Of a stretch of DNA of 64,000 bases, positions 33,460-42,259 are shown piece after piece. Every line of letters begins with the position of its first letter. The first letter of the stretch is position 1. Source of the stretch: Alphaproteobacteria bacterium (GTDB lineage Bacteria > Pseudomonadota > Alphaproteobacteria > UBA8366); the NCBI GenBank assembly GCA_028281325.1, contig JANQKC010000016.1, positions 1 to 64,000 on the forward strand, given 5' to 3'. The notes beneath the pieces were generated by a model. It searched no databases, was not told where the DNA came from, and saw only the letters and a program-made list of their open reading frames with translations. Both the position numbers and the translations under genes were made by a program.

Positions 33460-34512
33460 TTGGATACTCCGTTGAAAGCCATGAGACACGACAGTTCCGT
33501 GGACAACATCCTCGTCTATGTCGGTAGCAACCCAGATGATGCGATCGGCGAGAATATCCTGAAGCTGCCTTTTCTTCGCTCGATCCGGGAAACCTACCCA
33601 GAGGCTCGGATCACCTGGGTCGGTGGTTTCGGCCCCTCCATGTTCCAAGGAATTCTAAAGCCCTTGGTCGACGGCTATATCGATGAATTGATCACCGATT
33701 TCTATATCGATGGTGGACCGGCCGAATTGTTTCGCCATTGGCAGCCTTTGAAAGGCCGGCGCTTTGATCTGGTGTTCGATACGCAACGGAATGTGATCCG
33801 GACTCTCGTGTTGCGGCGCGTCAAGCACCGGATCTTCATTTCCGGCTGCTGGCGCTTTTTCTTTTCCGACCAAAAGCCCCCGGAAGGATATAGCCGCCAA
33901 ACCTTATTGACCGAGAAGTTGCTGACATTAACGGCGACCGCGGCGCACCGATCAATTCATCCGTCCCATGTCTGGCCGCTTGACGCGCAATGGACGACAG
34001 CCGCCGCCACGCTGCTTCCCGACGGAAGCGACTATGTGGGATTGGCGCCCGGGGCCGGGAACAAGGAAACCGGGAAATGCTGGCCACTCGATCGATTCGT
34101 GGCGTTGGCCCGGAGGCAGGAAGACAAAGGGCGTGTCCCGGTATTCTTCATTGGCCCGGAGGAGGAAACGTGGTTGCCGGATCTGCGCCGTCGGGTGCCG
34201 AAGGCGAGGTTTCCGGAGTGGGATCGCGACACGATACCGGCACATGTAAAAGGACCGCCGCTCGCCATGGCTCTAGCCGCCCGTCTCCGAGTCGCCGTGG
34301 CGAATTGTTCGGGCATCGGCCATATGCTGGCGGCAGGAGGGGCGCCAATGGTTTCGTTGTACGGACCGACCCGTCCGACGAATTTCGCGCCTTATACGCC
34401 AATGCTCACGACGCTATGGGCGAAGGACTTCGACCCGTCAGGCGCAATCGACGCGATTCCCGAAACAACGGTGGAATCCGCGCTTGAGGAACGCTTCCGG
34501 GATACCGCCTGA
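33460..34512 (+). CDS. GT9 (heptosyltransferase-like) glycosyltransferase
   Basis: 350 aa from TTG 33460, or 343 from ATG 33481. Two Rossmann-like halves: ILVYVGSNPDDAIGENILKL near residue 17, and LAPGAGNKETGKCWPLDRF around 195 with the donor-binding GAGNK-KCWP motif. ANCSGIGHMLAAGGAPMVSL, YGPTRPTNFAP follows near the C-terminus. The family moves ADP-heptose or related sugars onto lipid A core at the inner membrane. Paired with DUF6165, it probably acts in LPS core or similar surface-sugar synthesis. Confidence 0.8.
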   Translation: MDTPLKAMRHDSSVDNILVYVGSNPDDAIGENILKLPFLRSIRETYPEARITWVGGFGPSMFQGILKPLVDGYIDELITDFYIDGGPAELFRHWQPLKGRRFDLVFDTQRNVIRTLVLRRVKHRIFISGCWRFFFSDQKPPEGYSRQTLLTEKLLTLTATAAHRSIHPSHVWPLDAQWTTAAATLLPDGSDYVGLAPGAGNKETGKCWPLDRFVALARRQEDKGRVPVFFIGPEEETWLPDLRRRVPKARFPEWDRDTIPAHVKGPPLAMALAARLRVAVANCSGIGHMLAAGGAPMVSLYGPTRPTNFAPYTPMLTTLWAKDFDPSGAIDAIPETTVESALEERFRDTA

Positions 34513-34563
34513 AGACTCTGGAAGACACGTTACGAGCGGAAACGACAGCGCATGGCCGCACGT

Positions 34564-34983
34564 CTAATTCGGTCGAGCGTAATACCCGTTCGATTGGAGT
34601 GGATCATCCTCCGCATACCCCACCTCGATGATCGGACGAACGATATCGATCTCCCCGACATAGCACTGCGCAACCAAATGGCGTAACGACGTCATGTCGA
34701 CCGTTCGGCATCTGACGGTCACGCCGGCAACGAGGCGCTGCAGATGCTGAGTGGCTTTCCGCCCTTTTTCCGATTCGGGATCGGCCACGCGAATGCCCCA
34801 CAATCGAATTGGATGCCCCCAAATTTCGATTGTATCGCCAGACAAGGCCTTGGCCTGACCTTCGATGGTCAGAGAGCGCGGCTCCGATGCATCCGGCGCC
34901 CCGAATGGGAATACCGTCATGGATAAGACGACCATGACGCACACCGCGCCGCCGCCCCGTCGGACTATCGAATGGACCATCAA
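34564..34983 (-). CDS. periplasmic SNase-like (thermonuclease-fold) protein
   Basis: 139 aa with an N-terminal signal peptide. The SNase/OB-fold pattern is visible in IEGQAKALSGDTIEIWGHPI, RLWGIRVAD, and SLRHLVAQCYVGEIDIVRPI. In active thermonucleases the second of these blocks reads R-L-x-G-I-D-A-P-E; here the acidic residue is replaced (GIRVADPES), so catalysis is doubtful. Exported; ends in a tail with YYARPN. It converges on the GT9 gene. Confidence 0.65.
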   Translation of the reverse strand: MMVHSIVRRGGGAVCVMVVLSMTVFPFGAPDASEPRSLTIEGQAKALSGDTIEIWGHPIRLWGIRVADPESEKGRKATQHLQRLVAGVTVRCRTVDMTSLRHLVAQCYVGEIDIVRPIIEVGYAEDDPLQSNGYYARPN

Positions 34984-35267
34984 TCACGTCTTTCTGCCGC
35001 CAAGCGGGAAAAGGCGAAGCCGATCCTTCAATCATGGAAGAGTAAGATTAAGAAGTTGTTAACTATTGCCGACGACCGGGCCGGTCACGCATATCGGCTA
35101 AGCCGCTTGGAACAGGGTCCTTAACCAAAATTCAATCATTTTAAGTGGTTAATTAGCCTGCGGTTTCGTGGCAGCGATGTTCGAATCGGACGGTATTGAT
35201 TCTTCGTTTCTGACCCGCGGCCATCGCGAGATGGAACAAGCAACGGCAATTCGGGACATCAAATCAG

Positions 35268-36257
35268 ATGGATTTCGTCGCCACGTTTATCTTTTGGCTG
35301 GTTCCAACCACTCTGTATTTCGGACCGTCAATCCTCGCAGTTTGCCGAAATCACTATCGTTCTAAACACATTATTTTGGTGAACCTGCTGTTGGGTTGGA
35401 CGATCGTCGGGTTGTTCGTCGCCTTTGCATGGGCGCTCTCCTCGACACGTGATCGCAAGACCCAATCCTTGGAAGATCCGCCAACCGACTTTTCGGAAAT
35501 ACTGTTCCGCAACCGCAATATCGTCCGGCAGCCCGATGGCGGGGCAATCGTCTATCCGGGGCTTCTCGCCGAAGAAGCCTATTGGCTGAACGGGATAGAG
35601 TTTAAGACATACCTGGAAATGCGCGCCGAAGAAGCACGCCGCAACTTTCCCCGCGGCCTTGTGATCTTCATGGCCGGCGTAGGACCTTTCCTGGCATTCC
35701 GTCAATGGATGGGGCCGGAACTTGGGACAGCGCCCGCACTCGTGGTTTTCTCGGCTCTGGTCCTGATAATCGCGATTTGGGAACTGGCGTTACGGCCCCG
35801 GCAGCAATTCCGCAACGCATTCCCGAAAGCACCGCGCACCAAGGACCCAATTCGCAAAGAGAGAAAGGTCTTGGCCGGCCTCGTTGCATTCGATCCGTCT
35901 ATTTGCTTCGGCGCCACGTTGTTATGCGGCGGTCTTATCGCGAGTTCCACCGCAGCCCATTTTCTGCAGGGTTCGCAGCCGATTCTGCGGGCGCACGATG
36001 GCGCGATTATCTTGATGGGGTTTGCGATATTGGGCGGTGGCTTCCTTTTCTATGGCCATCTGGCCTGGCATCACCTTGTATTCCTCTGCCGGCATCGGCG
36101 CACGCCGACCCAGTCGGACCTCGACAGACTCGGCACCGGCGTTAAGCCAACCCAAAAACTGGCCAATACTAAGACGGCCCCGGATGAGAGCGGTGCCCAA
36201 AAACCGACCGCCCAAGACTTGGCCGCAGCGCTTCGCTATGGTCTACGCGAGAACTGA
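35268..36257 (+). CDS. membrane protein with superinfection-immunity-like N-terminal domain
   Basis: 329 aa. The first 65 residues, with LYFGPSILAVCRNHYRSKHI and LLGWTIVGLFVAFAWAL, match the superinfection immunity family (PF14373) named after T4 Imm: a two-helix hairpin with basic loop. A soluble loop then follows, and four further membrane segments (about residues 130-180 and 205-275), with a polar tail. Many bacteria carry such domains on the chromosome without phage, so an antiphage role is not implied. Start codon has no clear ribosome site. Confidence 0.65.
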   Translation: MDFVATFIFWLVPTTLYFGPSILAVCRNHYRSKHIILVNLLLGWTIVGLFVAFAWALSSTRDRKTQSLEDPPTDFSEILFRNRNIVRQPDGGAIVYPGLLAEEAYWLNGIEFKTYLEMRAEEARRNFPRGLVIFMAGVGPFLAFRQWMGPELGTAPALVVFSALVLIIAIWELALRPRQQFRNAFPKAPRTKDPIRKERKVLAGLVAFDPSICFGATLLCGGLIASSTAAHFLQGSQPILRAHDGAIILMGFAILGGGFLFYGHLAWHHLVFLCRHRRTPTQSDLDRLGTGVKPTQKLANTKTAPDESGAQKPTAQDLAAALRYGLREN

Positions 36258-36357
36258 ACCTCGCAGAGTCCCGTCCTAATAGCCCAAAAGACGATTGAAA
36301 GGAGCCCGCAAAGGCTGGCACCTTGTAATTCTGTTTGACCATTGGAGTTGTTCAGCC

Positions 36358-36846
36358 ATGAAACGGTTCGCCATCGCATTCGTGATCGGAGGATCGCTCG
36401 GCATCGGTCTTGGCTTTGCCGCGGGAATATTCGTCTATCCTTATGTATTTCTCGCGGACATCGTCGCGAGCGAGCAGGCCCCGCACACCGACGCGACAAA
36501 GATCGTTGCCACCGGTAGGTTCATCCATGCAAATCCGTCGGACCCTATCCACTACGGAAAGGGGTCCGTCACGGTGTATGACGACGTCGTTCATCTCTCC
36601 GGTGATTTTGAGGTCGGGCCCGGCCCCAAGTTTCATGTCTATCTCGTGCCCTTGGCACCTGTGACCCCGTCGACGGAGATCGACAAGACGATGTATGTGG
36701 ATCTCGGCCGTCTCCGCGCCTTCAAAGGCAGTCAGAACTATGCAATTCCGGAAGGGCTTAAACTCGAGAAGTACAAGAGCGTCATCATCTGGTGCGAACA
36801 CTTCAGTGTGCTGATCAGCCCAGCAAGTCTCGAGTTCGATACGTAG
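36358..36846 (+). CDS. DM13-domain protein
   Basis: 162 aa from ATG 36358. An N-terminal membrane anchor (about residues 5-30) leads to a DM13 fold: ATGRFIHANPSDPIHYGKGS, VYDDVVHLSGDFEVGPGPKF and VYLVP, then VDLGRLRAFKGSQNYAIPEG and KSVIIWCEHFSVLISPASL. The Cys near the end is conserved in the family and is proposed to be redox active. The protein should face the periplasm. No partner gene adjacent. Confidence 0.8.
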   Translation: MKRFAIAFVIGGSLGIGLGFAAGIFVYPYVFLADIVASEQAPHTDATKIVATGRFIHANPSDPIHYGKGSVTVYDDVVHLSGDFEVGPGPKFHVYLVPLAPVTPSTEIDKTMYVDLGRLRAFKGSQNYAIPEGLKLEKYKSVIIWCEHFSVLISPASLEFDT

Positions 36847-37075
36847 GAGTGCCGTTTTCCCAACGTGAGGAATTTTTACCTATACCCGTAAATACGGCAC
36901 CGACCGCTATCCTCATGAGGAAAATCCTGGCGCCATGAAATAGACACATTCCGAACCGAGAACGGCCTCACTCGCACAGCAGTATCCCTTAAGGGAGAAA
37001 TCTGAGCGGGCAAAACTTCCGCTAAGAGGCAATGTGGCGCTGGTGAAACCGGACCCCATTGAACGGGAGGGCACC

Positions 37076-37267
37076 ATGCTCCAAAGCACACCTCATCGAT
37101 GGCCAAGAGTCTTGGTCGGACAACGCCATACGCTTGGCAGATGCCAGAAATGCGGCATCACTTTCGTCTTGGAATGGCCGGCGCAGCGATCCTGTCGGAA
37201 ATGTTCGCACCCAAGAACCCGCAGCCCCGCGAGAACGAAACAGCAAGCTGGCAACCGAGAGCGCTAA
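37076..37267 (+). CDS. small zinc-ribbon-like protein
   Basis: 63 aa from ATG 37076 with GGGAGGG 5 bases upstream. Two CxxC pairs 15 residues apart (CQKCGITFVLEWPAQRSCRK) form a likely zinc ribbon, followed by a basic Arg/Lys-rich tail. Small size and composition could suit nucleic-acid binding. The coding status is uncertain because it is short and stands alone. Confidence 0.45.
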   Translation: MLQSTPHRWPRVLVGQRHTLGRCQKCGITFVLEWPAQRSCRKCSHPRTRSPARTKQQAGNRER

Positions 37268-37387
37268 ACCAAGGGACCAACGTCGTATTGACGCTGGTTC
37301 CCGTGATTTGCACGGAAGAATCCCGATCCATCGCAGCATCGATAAATGGCGTCGCGACGGATCGAGGGAATCTCGACAACTCAAAGA

Positions 37388-37885
37388 CTACTTTTTGACC
37401 TTTGCGCCTCGGAACGGTTTGTGACAACCGCCGCAGCCCATTTTGCCGGTCATGCCGATCTGCTTGACGATCGCGTCCTGGTCGCCGCCGTCAGCGACTT
37501 TCACCAAAATCGCGCTCTGATCGATCAAGTCCTGATTGGCTTTTTCGAACCCCTTCCAATCTTGCCAGATGTCAGGCAGGGCCCGCGTGACCGTATCGGG
37601 AAAATCACCGCGCCCCGTCCCCTTCGGAAAGAGTGACGGTATCTTTTTTGCGGCATCTCCCAACGCTTTCGCATGACGCGAAACGTCCGCCGGCGTCCCC
37701 TTGCCGTCCTTTGCATAAGCTGTGATCGGCTTCCAATTCTTGAGCACATCGTTCCGCATTAAATCGATCCGGGCCTTGATTGCGGCGTCGTCACCGGCCG
37801 CTTCCAACGGCCCGGTCCATAACGCCAAAGGGGCGACAACCGCCGCTACCGCAATGACGCTCGCAAGCTTTGTAGCCAAACGCAT
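37388..37885 (-). CDS. cytochrome c' (class II, c556-like)
   Basis: 165 aa from ATG 37885 with AGGAGG upstream. Signal peptide (about residues 1-29), a four-helix-bundle sequence with RIDLMRNDVLKNWKPI near the N-terminus, and the single heme site CGGCH close to the C-terminus (MGCGGCHKPF), as in class II cytochromes c. Periplasmic; family members bind NO or transfer electrons. It is divergent from the LysR gene at 38070 with about 180 bases between, so that regulator could control it. Confidence 0.85.
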   Translation of the reverse strand: MRLATKLASVIAVAAVVAPLALWTGPLEAAGDDAAIKARIDLMRNDVLKNWKPITAYAKDGKGTPADVSRHAKALGDAAKKIPSLFPKGTGRGDFPDTVTRALPDIWQDWKGFEKANQDLIDQSAILVKVADGGDQDAIVKQIGMTGKMGCGGCHKPFRGAKVKK

Positions 37886-38042
37886 CTCTGTTCCTCCTGT
37901 CGAGTCATCACTAGACCGCTTCGGCCGTGGGAAGGTAATCCTTACCGTCTTTTCGTCCGGTTGTTCGCGGCGTTTCCAGCCGGTCTTCGGCTCGCGATCG
38001 GTAACAAACAGCATCGCCGTTTGTCCGTGCCGTTGAAAACTG

Positions 38043-38065
38043 GCAAAGTTGCAAATCAACTTTGC
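38043..38065. promoter_or_regulatory. perfect 9-5-9 palindrome, probable LysR-type operator
   Basis: GCAAAGTTG and CAACTTTGC (9-bp perfect arms) flank CAAAT. It ends 4 bases before the regulator start and lies about 160 bases from the divergent cytochrome c' start. Position and symmetry suit autoregulation by the adjacent LysR protein. Confidence 0.6.
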
Positions 38066-38069
38066 ATAA

Positions 38070-39005
38070 ATGCCAATGACTAGAGCGATCTCCAATTGGG
38101 ACCATCTTTGCGTTTTCCTGTCGGCCGCCCGCCATCGCAACCTCGCCGCCGCCGCGCGACGTTTGGGTATCGATCACTCGACCGCCTTTCGGCGTCTTAA
38201 GAAACTGGAACATCAACTCGGCGGTCCGCTATTCGAACGCCGGCCGGAAGGCCTGGCGCTGACGACGCTTGGGACCGAACTTCTGCCAAACATCGAAACG
38301 GTCGAAACGGCAATGCTGGCACTGGAACGCCAGGTCGTGGCGCAGGACGTTGAACCGAACGGCACCGTCCGGCTCTCCGTATCCGACTCGTTGGCCATCG
38401 GCTATTTCCCCGAGAGGATACAGGCGTTTCACGAGCAGTTTCCCCATGTCCGTCTCGACCTTTCGGTGGACAATCAGGTTGTGGATTTAACCCGGCGCGA
38501 AGCGGATGTCGCAATTCGACCGGCGCGTCATATCGAAGGGGATCTGGTTGGCCGTAAAGCGGCCCGCATGGCATATGGCGGCTATGCGGCAAAAAGCTAT
38601 ATCGACCGACACGGCCGCCCGGCTTCAATTGAAGACTTGAGTGATCACAAGCTTTGCGGATTTGGCGAATCCTTGGATTTTTTCGCCGCTGCCCGATGGC
38701 TGACCCGGCACGTCGATCCGAGCACCATCGTCATGCAGTTCGACAATACAAGCGCGATGACCGCAGCGGCAGGATGCGGCCTCGGCATCGCCCTTCTGCC
38801 TTGCTTTCTCGGCGACACCCACCCGAACCTCGAACGCGTCATTGAGCCGAGCGAGGCGTTGAAAATGGACGTCTGGATCCTGACCCACCCGGACCTGCGG
38901 CGCTCCGCTCGAATCCGGGCCGTGCTCGATTTTCTATTCGAGACTTTAGCAGCCGACCGGACATTGCTGGAAGGGCTGCAACCCGCTTCGCGCGCGTCGG
39001 CCTAG
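38070..39005 (+). CDS. LysR-family transcriptional regulator
   Basis: 311 aa (ATG 38070; ATG 38076 also possible). The N-terminal winged helix-turn-helix has FLSAARHRNLAAAARRLG and IDHSTAFRRLKKLEHQLGGP, then the dimerisation helix and a periplasmic-binding-like effector domain from about residue 95 (TVRLSVSDSLAIGYFP, EADVAIRPARH, GCGLGIALLPCFLGD). The inducer is unknown. It is divergent from cytochrome c' with a palindrome over its own start, so both genes are candidate targets. Confidence 0.85.
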   Translation: MPMTRAISNWDHLCVFLSAARHRNLAAAARRLGIDHSTAFRRLKKLEHQLGGPLFERRPEGLALTTLGTELLPNIETVETAMLALERQVVAQDVEPNGTVRLSVSDSLAIGYFPERIQAFHEQFPHVRLDLSVDNQVVDLTRREADVAIRPARHIEGDLVGRKAARMAYGGYAAKSYIDRHGRPASIEDLSDHKLCGFGESLDFFAAARWLTRHVDPSTIVMQFDNTSAMTAAAGCGLGIALLPCFLGDTHPNLERVIEPSEALKMDVWILTHPDLRRSARIRAVLDFLFETLAADRTLLEGLQPASRASA

Positions 39006-39652
39006 GTCCAGCGGGCCAAATCGGCCTTGTCGGTTGCCGTCAACAATGTGGTCGTATAGACGCAAGTCCAGTCGCACAGTTCGTATCGGCGGTTCAGCTT
39101 CCGACGAACCTCCGCTTCGATCTCTCCGCTCGGAATCTTTGACCGCTCCCACATCGCCAGATCGGGCCGCCGCGTCAGAAGCAGACTCCGATGTCCCGTA
39201 TCGCCGTCGACGCGACAACGCCACAATCCGACGACCTGGGAATCATACGATGCTTCGAAATCGGGCCAAGCGCCGGCACAGAGATCGAGAAACTCATCCC
39301 AATTCAAGGACGGCGTCACAAACCAACGGAATGCATAGTTTCCTTGGCGAACGGGCGGGTCTGGTACATCCGGCCGCAAGGTCGGCGTCATGACGTCACT
39401 GGTACAATCCCGGACCCCCAACACGCCTGCGCAGAGAAAGCCCGCCGCACCCGATGCCGAAGCCTCGTCTTTCCAAACCGTAATGACCGTCAGTTCGTCG
39501 CGCGGGCGGCCGATTTGGCTACGCCAAACACCATAGAGCATGCCGCCGGACGCCGTGAGGCGCGCCACGCCGGTCGTGCGAATCTCATCGCAAACCACGC
39601 TCCATTGATTCGGGTCCGTCGTCACCCGATGATGAACATAGTAATCCGTCAT
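39002..39652 (-). CDS. NIPSNAP-like protein with two ferredoxin-like repeats
   Basis: 216 aa made of two similar halves: MTDYYVHHRVTTDPNQWSVV with VITVWKDE in the first, YAFRWFVTPSLNWDEFLDL with LLLTRRPDL and MWERSK in the second. This dimeric alpha-beta barrel layout fits the NIPSNAP/ABM superfamily. Cytoplasmic, no membrane segment. Its 3' end overlaps the LysR stop by 4 bases in a convergent arrangement. The function of bacterial NIPSNAP-like proteins is largely unknown. Confidence 0.65.
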   Translation of the reverse strand: MTDYYVHHRVTTDPNQWSVVCDEIRTTGVARLTASGGMLYGVWRSQIGRPRDELTVITVWKDEASASGAAGFLCAGVLGVRDCTSDVMTPTLRPDVPDPPVRQGNYAFRWFVTPSLNWDEFLDLCAGAWPDFEASYDSQVVGLWRCRVDGDTGHRSLLLTRRPDLAMWERSKIPSGEIEAEVRRKLNRRYELCDWTCVYTTTLLTATDKADLARWT

Positions 39653-39776
39653 GGAAAAAATCCGCCTACTCTTATTGCTGCCCGCCGCCGCTCGCCGAAG
39701 GTCCGCTTCGGCCCAAGAACGCCAACTATATCAGGCTCAGCGTCGACCGCATCTTTCCACGTGTCTCGGAACGTCC

Positions 39777-40334
39777 TCACCCAGCCCCGACCGAATTCTT
39801 CCGCACCCGGTCACGGGTCAGCGCCTGCGCCAACTCCGATAGCGCCCGGTCGTGCCACGCCCGCATCGTGTCGTGATGAAGCCCGAACATTTTCCCGAGT
39901 TTTCGGTAACTGACGATATGTCGGTCGCTCACCGGATGAATAAGGGCGCGGGCGAGACAAAGGCGCCGTTTCCGCTCATCGGCCAGATACCAGAGCCAGC
40001 TCAACACCTCCTCCATGCGGGCGACCGCACGGGCATTCGGCGCGACGCGCACCGCATTATGCTCCCGGGAAAAGTCTTGTTTGATCTGCTCATCCGCGCC
40101 GACAAGCGCAAAAAAAGCATCCTCGGCACGCTGGGCCGTCTCGGGCCAATGCGACCGCACGCCTTGGGGCATCTCTCCTCTGGGCGTCGGCAACGCGACC
40201 AAGGTTCGTCCCGCGTCGTCGAGCCGGTCACGAACTTCGTCAGGTGTCCAGATATCCGTTTCCGTCCACCCGACGCTTTTCGGGCCGCCGGGCGCATGCT
40301 GCCCGGCGGCCCTCCCGCGATTAGGTTCCGTCAC
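39777..40334 (-). CDS. DUF6362 family protein (HTH-like)
   Basis: About 185 aa from GTG 40334, chosen because this GTG overlaps the stop of the upstream small gene as GTGA; a TTG frame to 40376 is longer. IWTPDEVRDRLDDAGRTLVALP and GVRSHWPE near the N-terminus, then LSWLWYLADERKRRLCLARA and, near the C-terminus, YRKLGKMFGLHHDTMRAWHD, a helix-turn-helix. The pattern matches DUF6362, common in alphaproteobacteria and their phages. A DNA-binding role is likely but not shown. Confidence 0.7.
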   Translation of the reverse strand: MTEPNRGRAAGQHAPGGPKSVGWTETDIWTPDEVRDRLDDAGRTLVALPTPRGEMPQGVRSHWPETAQRAEDAFFALVGADEQIKQDFSREHNAVRVAPNARAVARMEEVLSWLWYLADERKRRLCLARALIHPVSDRHIVSYRKLGKMFGLHHDTMRAWHDRALSELAQALTRDRVRKNSVGAG

Positions 40335-40546
40335 CGCGGCAGACCATCCCGCAAATCCGACGTGATCGCGTAACAAAGGATTCGACCTTCATCATTGCGA
40401 ATCGGCGTAACCCGACAATGAACCTCGTGTCCGCTGTCTATCCACGCTGCCTCTATCGACCGGGCAAGCGCGCGCGCGCCGGCCCTACGGGTGCAATAGT
40501 CCATCGAATTCTGGGCAGGGCCCGATCGGAATTGCGGTATGTTCAT
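40331..40546 (-). CDS. small conserved protein co-transcribed with DUF6362 gene
   Basis: 71 aa from ATG 40546. ARALARSIEAAWIDSGHEV followed by CRVTPIRNDEGRILCYAITS and DLRDGLPR. I recall short alphaproteobacterial proteins with the same ALAR-IE-AW-x-GH and R/T-SDL-GLP ends. Its TGA overlaps the GTG of the DUF6362 gene, so translation is coupled. No enzymatic motif. The function is unknown. Confidence 0.6.
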   Translation of the reverse strand: MNIPQFRSGPAQNSMDYCTRRAGARALARSIEAAWIDSGHEVHCRVTPIRNDEGRILCYAITSDLRDGLPR

Positions 40547-40882
40547 TATCGCTGCCCCGCGGAAGGTATGTTCGCTCCCATCCGCTGACGGGCATACGGC
40601 CGCCGCAACCCCGGCGCCACGGCCGCACAATCGACGCCCCACCGCCGAACGCATTTTTGCACACGACCCGCTGCGAACCGGGCATACTCATCACCACATC
40701 GATCAGCTGAAACCCCGAGATCGCAAGATGCAATATTCGCTCTCATCCACAATCCTCCAATTCAACTTTAAATACTACTAGACTACTGTGCTAAATTTTC
40801 GTACATAGTCAATCATATTCGATGTAAATTGTGCGGATAAGCAGCGCAGAAGAAATTTTGTGAAACGAAAAGCAAGCTGTTA
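40547..40882. other. divergent intergenic region
   Basis: Between the 71-aa gene (leftward) and the HTH gene (rightward). The right 130 bases are AT-rich and probably hold the promoter of the HTH gene; the left part is GC-rich and shows nothing clear. Confidence 0.4.
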
Positions 40883-41440
40883 ATGGCGACGAATTCGAAA
40901 GCAGCGTTGGAACTCAAGCGGTTGCGCGAATGCGCGGGCTTTTCCGTCCGCGGGTTAGCCACCGCTTTGAAAGATGCGGGATCGCACTATGGACGGTCCC
41001 CTTCTTCCTATGCCTACTATGAAAATGAATACCGCAAACCCTATTTGCCGATGGATCTTGTCGACGCACTTTCACCGCTGCTTTGCGGCAAAGGCGCCCC
41101 GCCGATCAGGAATAGGGACGTGCTGGCTCTTGCCGGAACGCAGCACAACAGCCTATGGATTGCACGCCCCACTTTTTCTGAAAATACAGACATTAAGAAC
41201 AATGCCTTAATAGACCCCGACCTTCTCACCGCCATCATGAACAAGATAAACGAGAATGCGTCGGAGTATTCGCTCAACCTTACAAATCATCATTTGGCGC
41301 GAATGACCGCCGAAGTGTATGCGCGGCTCTTCGCGCTGCGAGAATCGGAACGCTGGCCCCGTTTGGACCAAGAGGCAAAAGCTATTTGCAGGTTGGCGGG
41401 AACTCTGCTCGAACGCGGCGATAGCAAATCCGATAGCTGA
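40883..41440 (+). CDS. XRE-like helix-turn-helix protein
   Basis: 185 aa. The N-terminal half has LKRLRECAGFSVRGLATALK and SSYAYYENEYRKPYLPMDLV, a Cro/CI-type helix-turn-helix as in alphaproteobacterial phage repressors, but the usual LexA-like peptidase domain is missing. A helical C-terminal domain (ARMTAEVYARLFALRESERW) replaces it. It could be a phage-derived regulator without self-cleavage. It is divergent from the DUF6362 pair, and two small genes follow downstream. Confidence 0.65.
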   Translation: MATNSKAALELKRLRECAGFSVRGLATALKDAGSHYGRSPSSYAYYENEYRKPYLPMDLVDALSPLLCGKGAPPIRNRDVLALAGTQHNSLWIARPTFSENTDIKNNALIDPDLLTAIMNKINENASEYSLNLTNHHLARMTAEVYARLFALRESERWPRLDQEAKAICRLAGTLLERGDSKSDS

Positions 41441-41627
41441 CCAGGCAACTGCGGCCTAAAGAGCGGACCCCAATCTCCCATTTCGAACCACCACCGTTCG
41501 CGCGCACTGAATTCGCAGCGGTTTGCGTTGAGTTAGGTTCCGCAAGACTGTACCGTTTTTTCATACATCCTTTCCTAAAAGATGTACGCACAACGGCAAG
41601 AACGGCAAACTTTCGGAAGGCATTCTT

Positions 41628-41879
41628 ATGATCCTAATCAATCGTGAGTTTAAAACGCAGATATCTGAGACACCATCCGCCTGCGATCCCGCCGATGACA
41701 CGGAATGGCTCGATTGGGATCGCTGGCACGCGGCCGAGGAATACCAAGACCTTCTGGACGGCCTATCGAATGTCGAGGAAGGCAGCGATTACGGTGGTCC
41801 AAAGACCTTCAAGGACGGCGATTGGGATGAAAACCTCGCCCGACAGTTTCATCGCCAAGGACTTGAGATCGACGGCTGA
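41628..41879 (+). CDS. small acidic protein, first of a coupled pair
   Basis: 83 aa, start ATG 41628 with GGAAGG upstream. Acidic and Trp-rich (EWLDWDRWHAAEEYQDLLDG, DWDENLARQFH). No family was recognised. Its stop overlaps the next start (TGATG), so the two are translated together. Possibly a small toxin-antitoxin-like or regulatory pair near the HTH gene; no direct support. Confidence 0.55.
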   Translation: MILINREFKTQISETPSACDPADDTEWLDWDRWHAAEEYQDLLDGLSNVEEGSDYGGPKTFKDGDWDENLARQFHRQGLEIDG

Positions 41880-42163
41880 TGGTCCGCTCCGAACACGTTT
41901 CCACGCCCGACGGCGACGGGCGAAGCTTCGATTTCGACACTGCGCGCGAAATGGCGGCAACCCAGGATTTCCCAGGCTATGCTGAATGGCGAAGCATGTT
42001 GGAACGGCGCTACTCGGTCATGCCGCTGTGGTACTGGAACGAGTCAACCTGCCGCCAAAACTATGTGTCGCATATCCAGTCCCTCTCGCGGTGGCAGGAC
42101 GTCCAGGCTCGAATCAACGCGGGCATAACGGCATTTCACCAAGACTTAGGCCGCAACCGATGA
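41879..42163 (+). CDS. small protein, second of a coupled pair
   Basis: 94 aa, ATG 41879 overlapping the previous stop by one base. TAREMAATQDFPGYAEWRSM, then LERRYSVMPLWYWNE; mixed helical protein without membrane segment. No family recognised. Context is as for the first gene of the pair. Confidence 0.55.
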   Translation: MVRSEHVSTPDGDGRSFDFDTAREMAATQDFPGYAEWRSMLERRYSVMPLWYWNESTCRQNYVSHIQSLSRWQDVQARINAGITAFHQDLGRNR

Positions 42164-42259
42164 ACGAGCTCGCAATCATGCACCGCCGTCGGGTTATTTT
42201 GCACTGAGGAAGCGGGAGACTATTCTAGTCTCATAGCACACAGCGCTCGGAGGTCTGCC

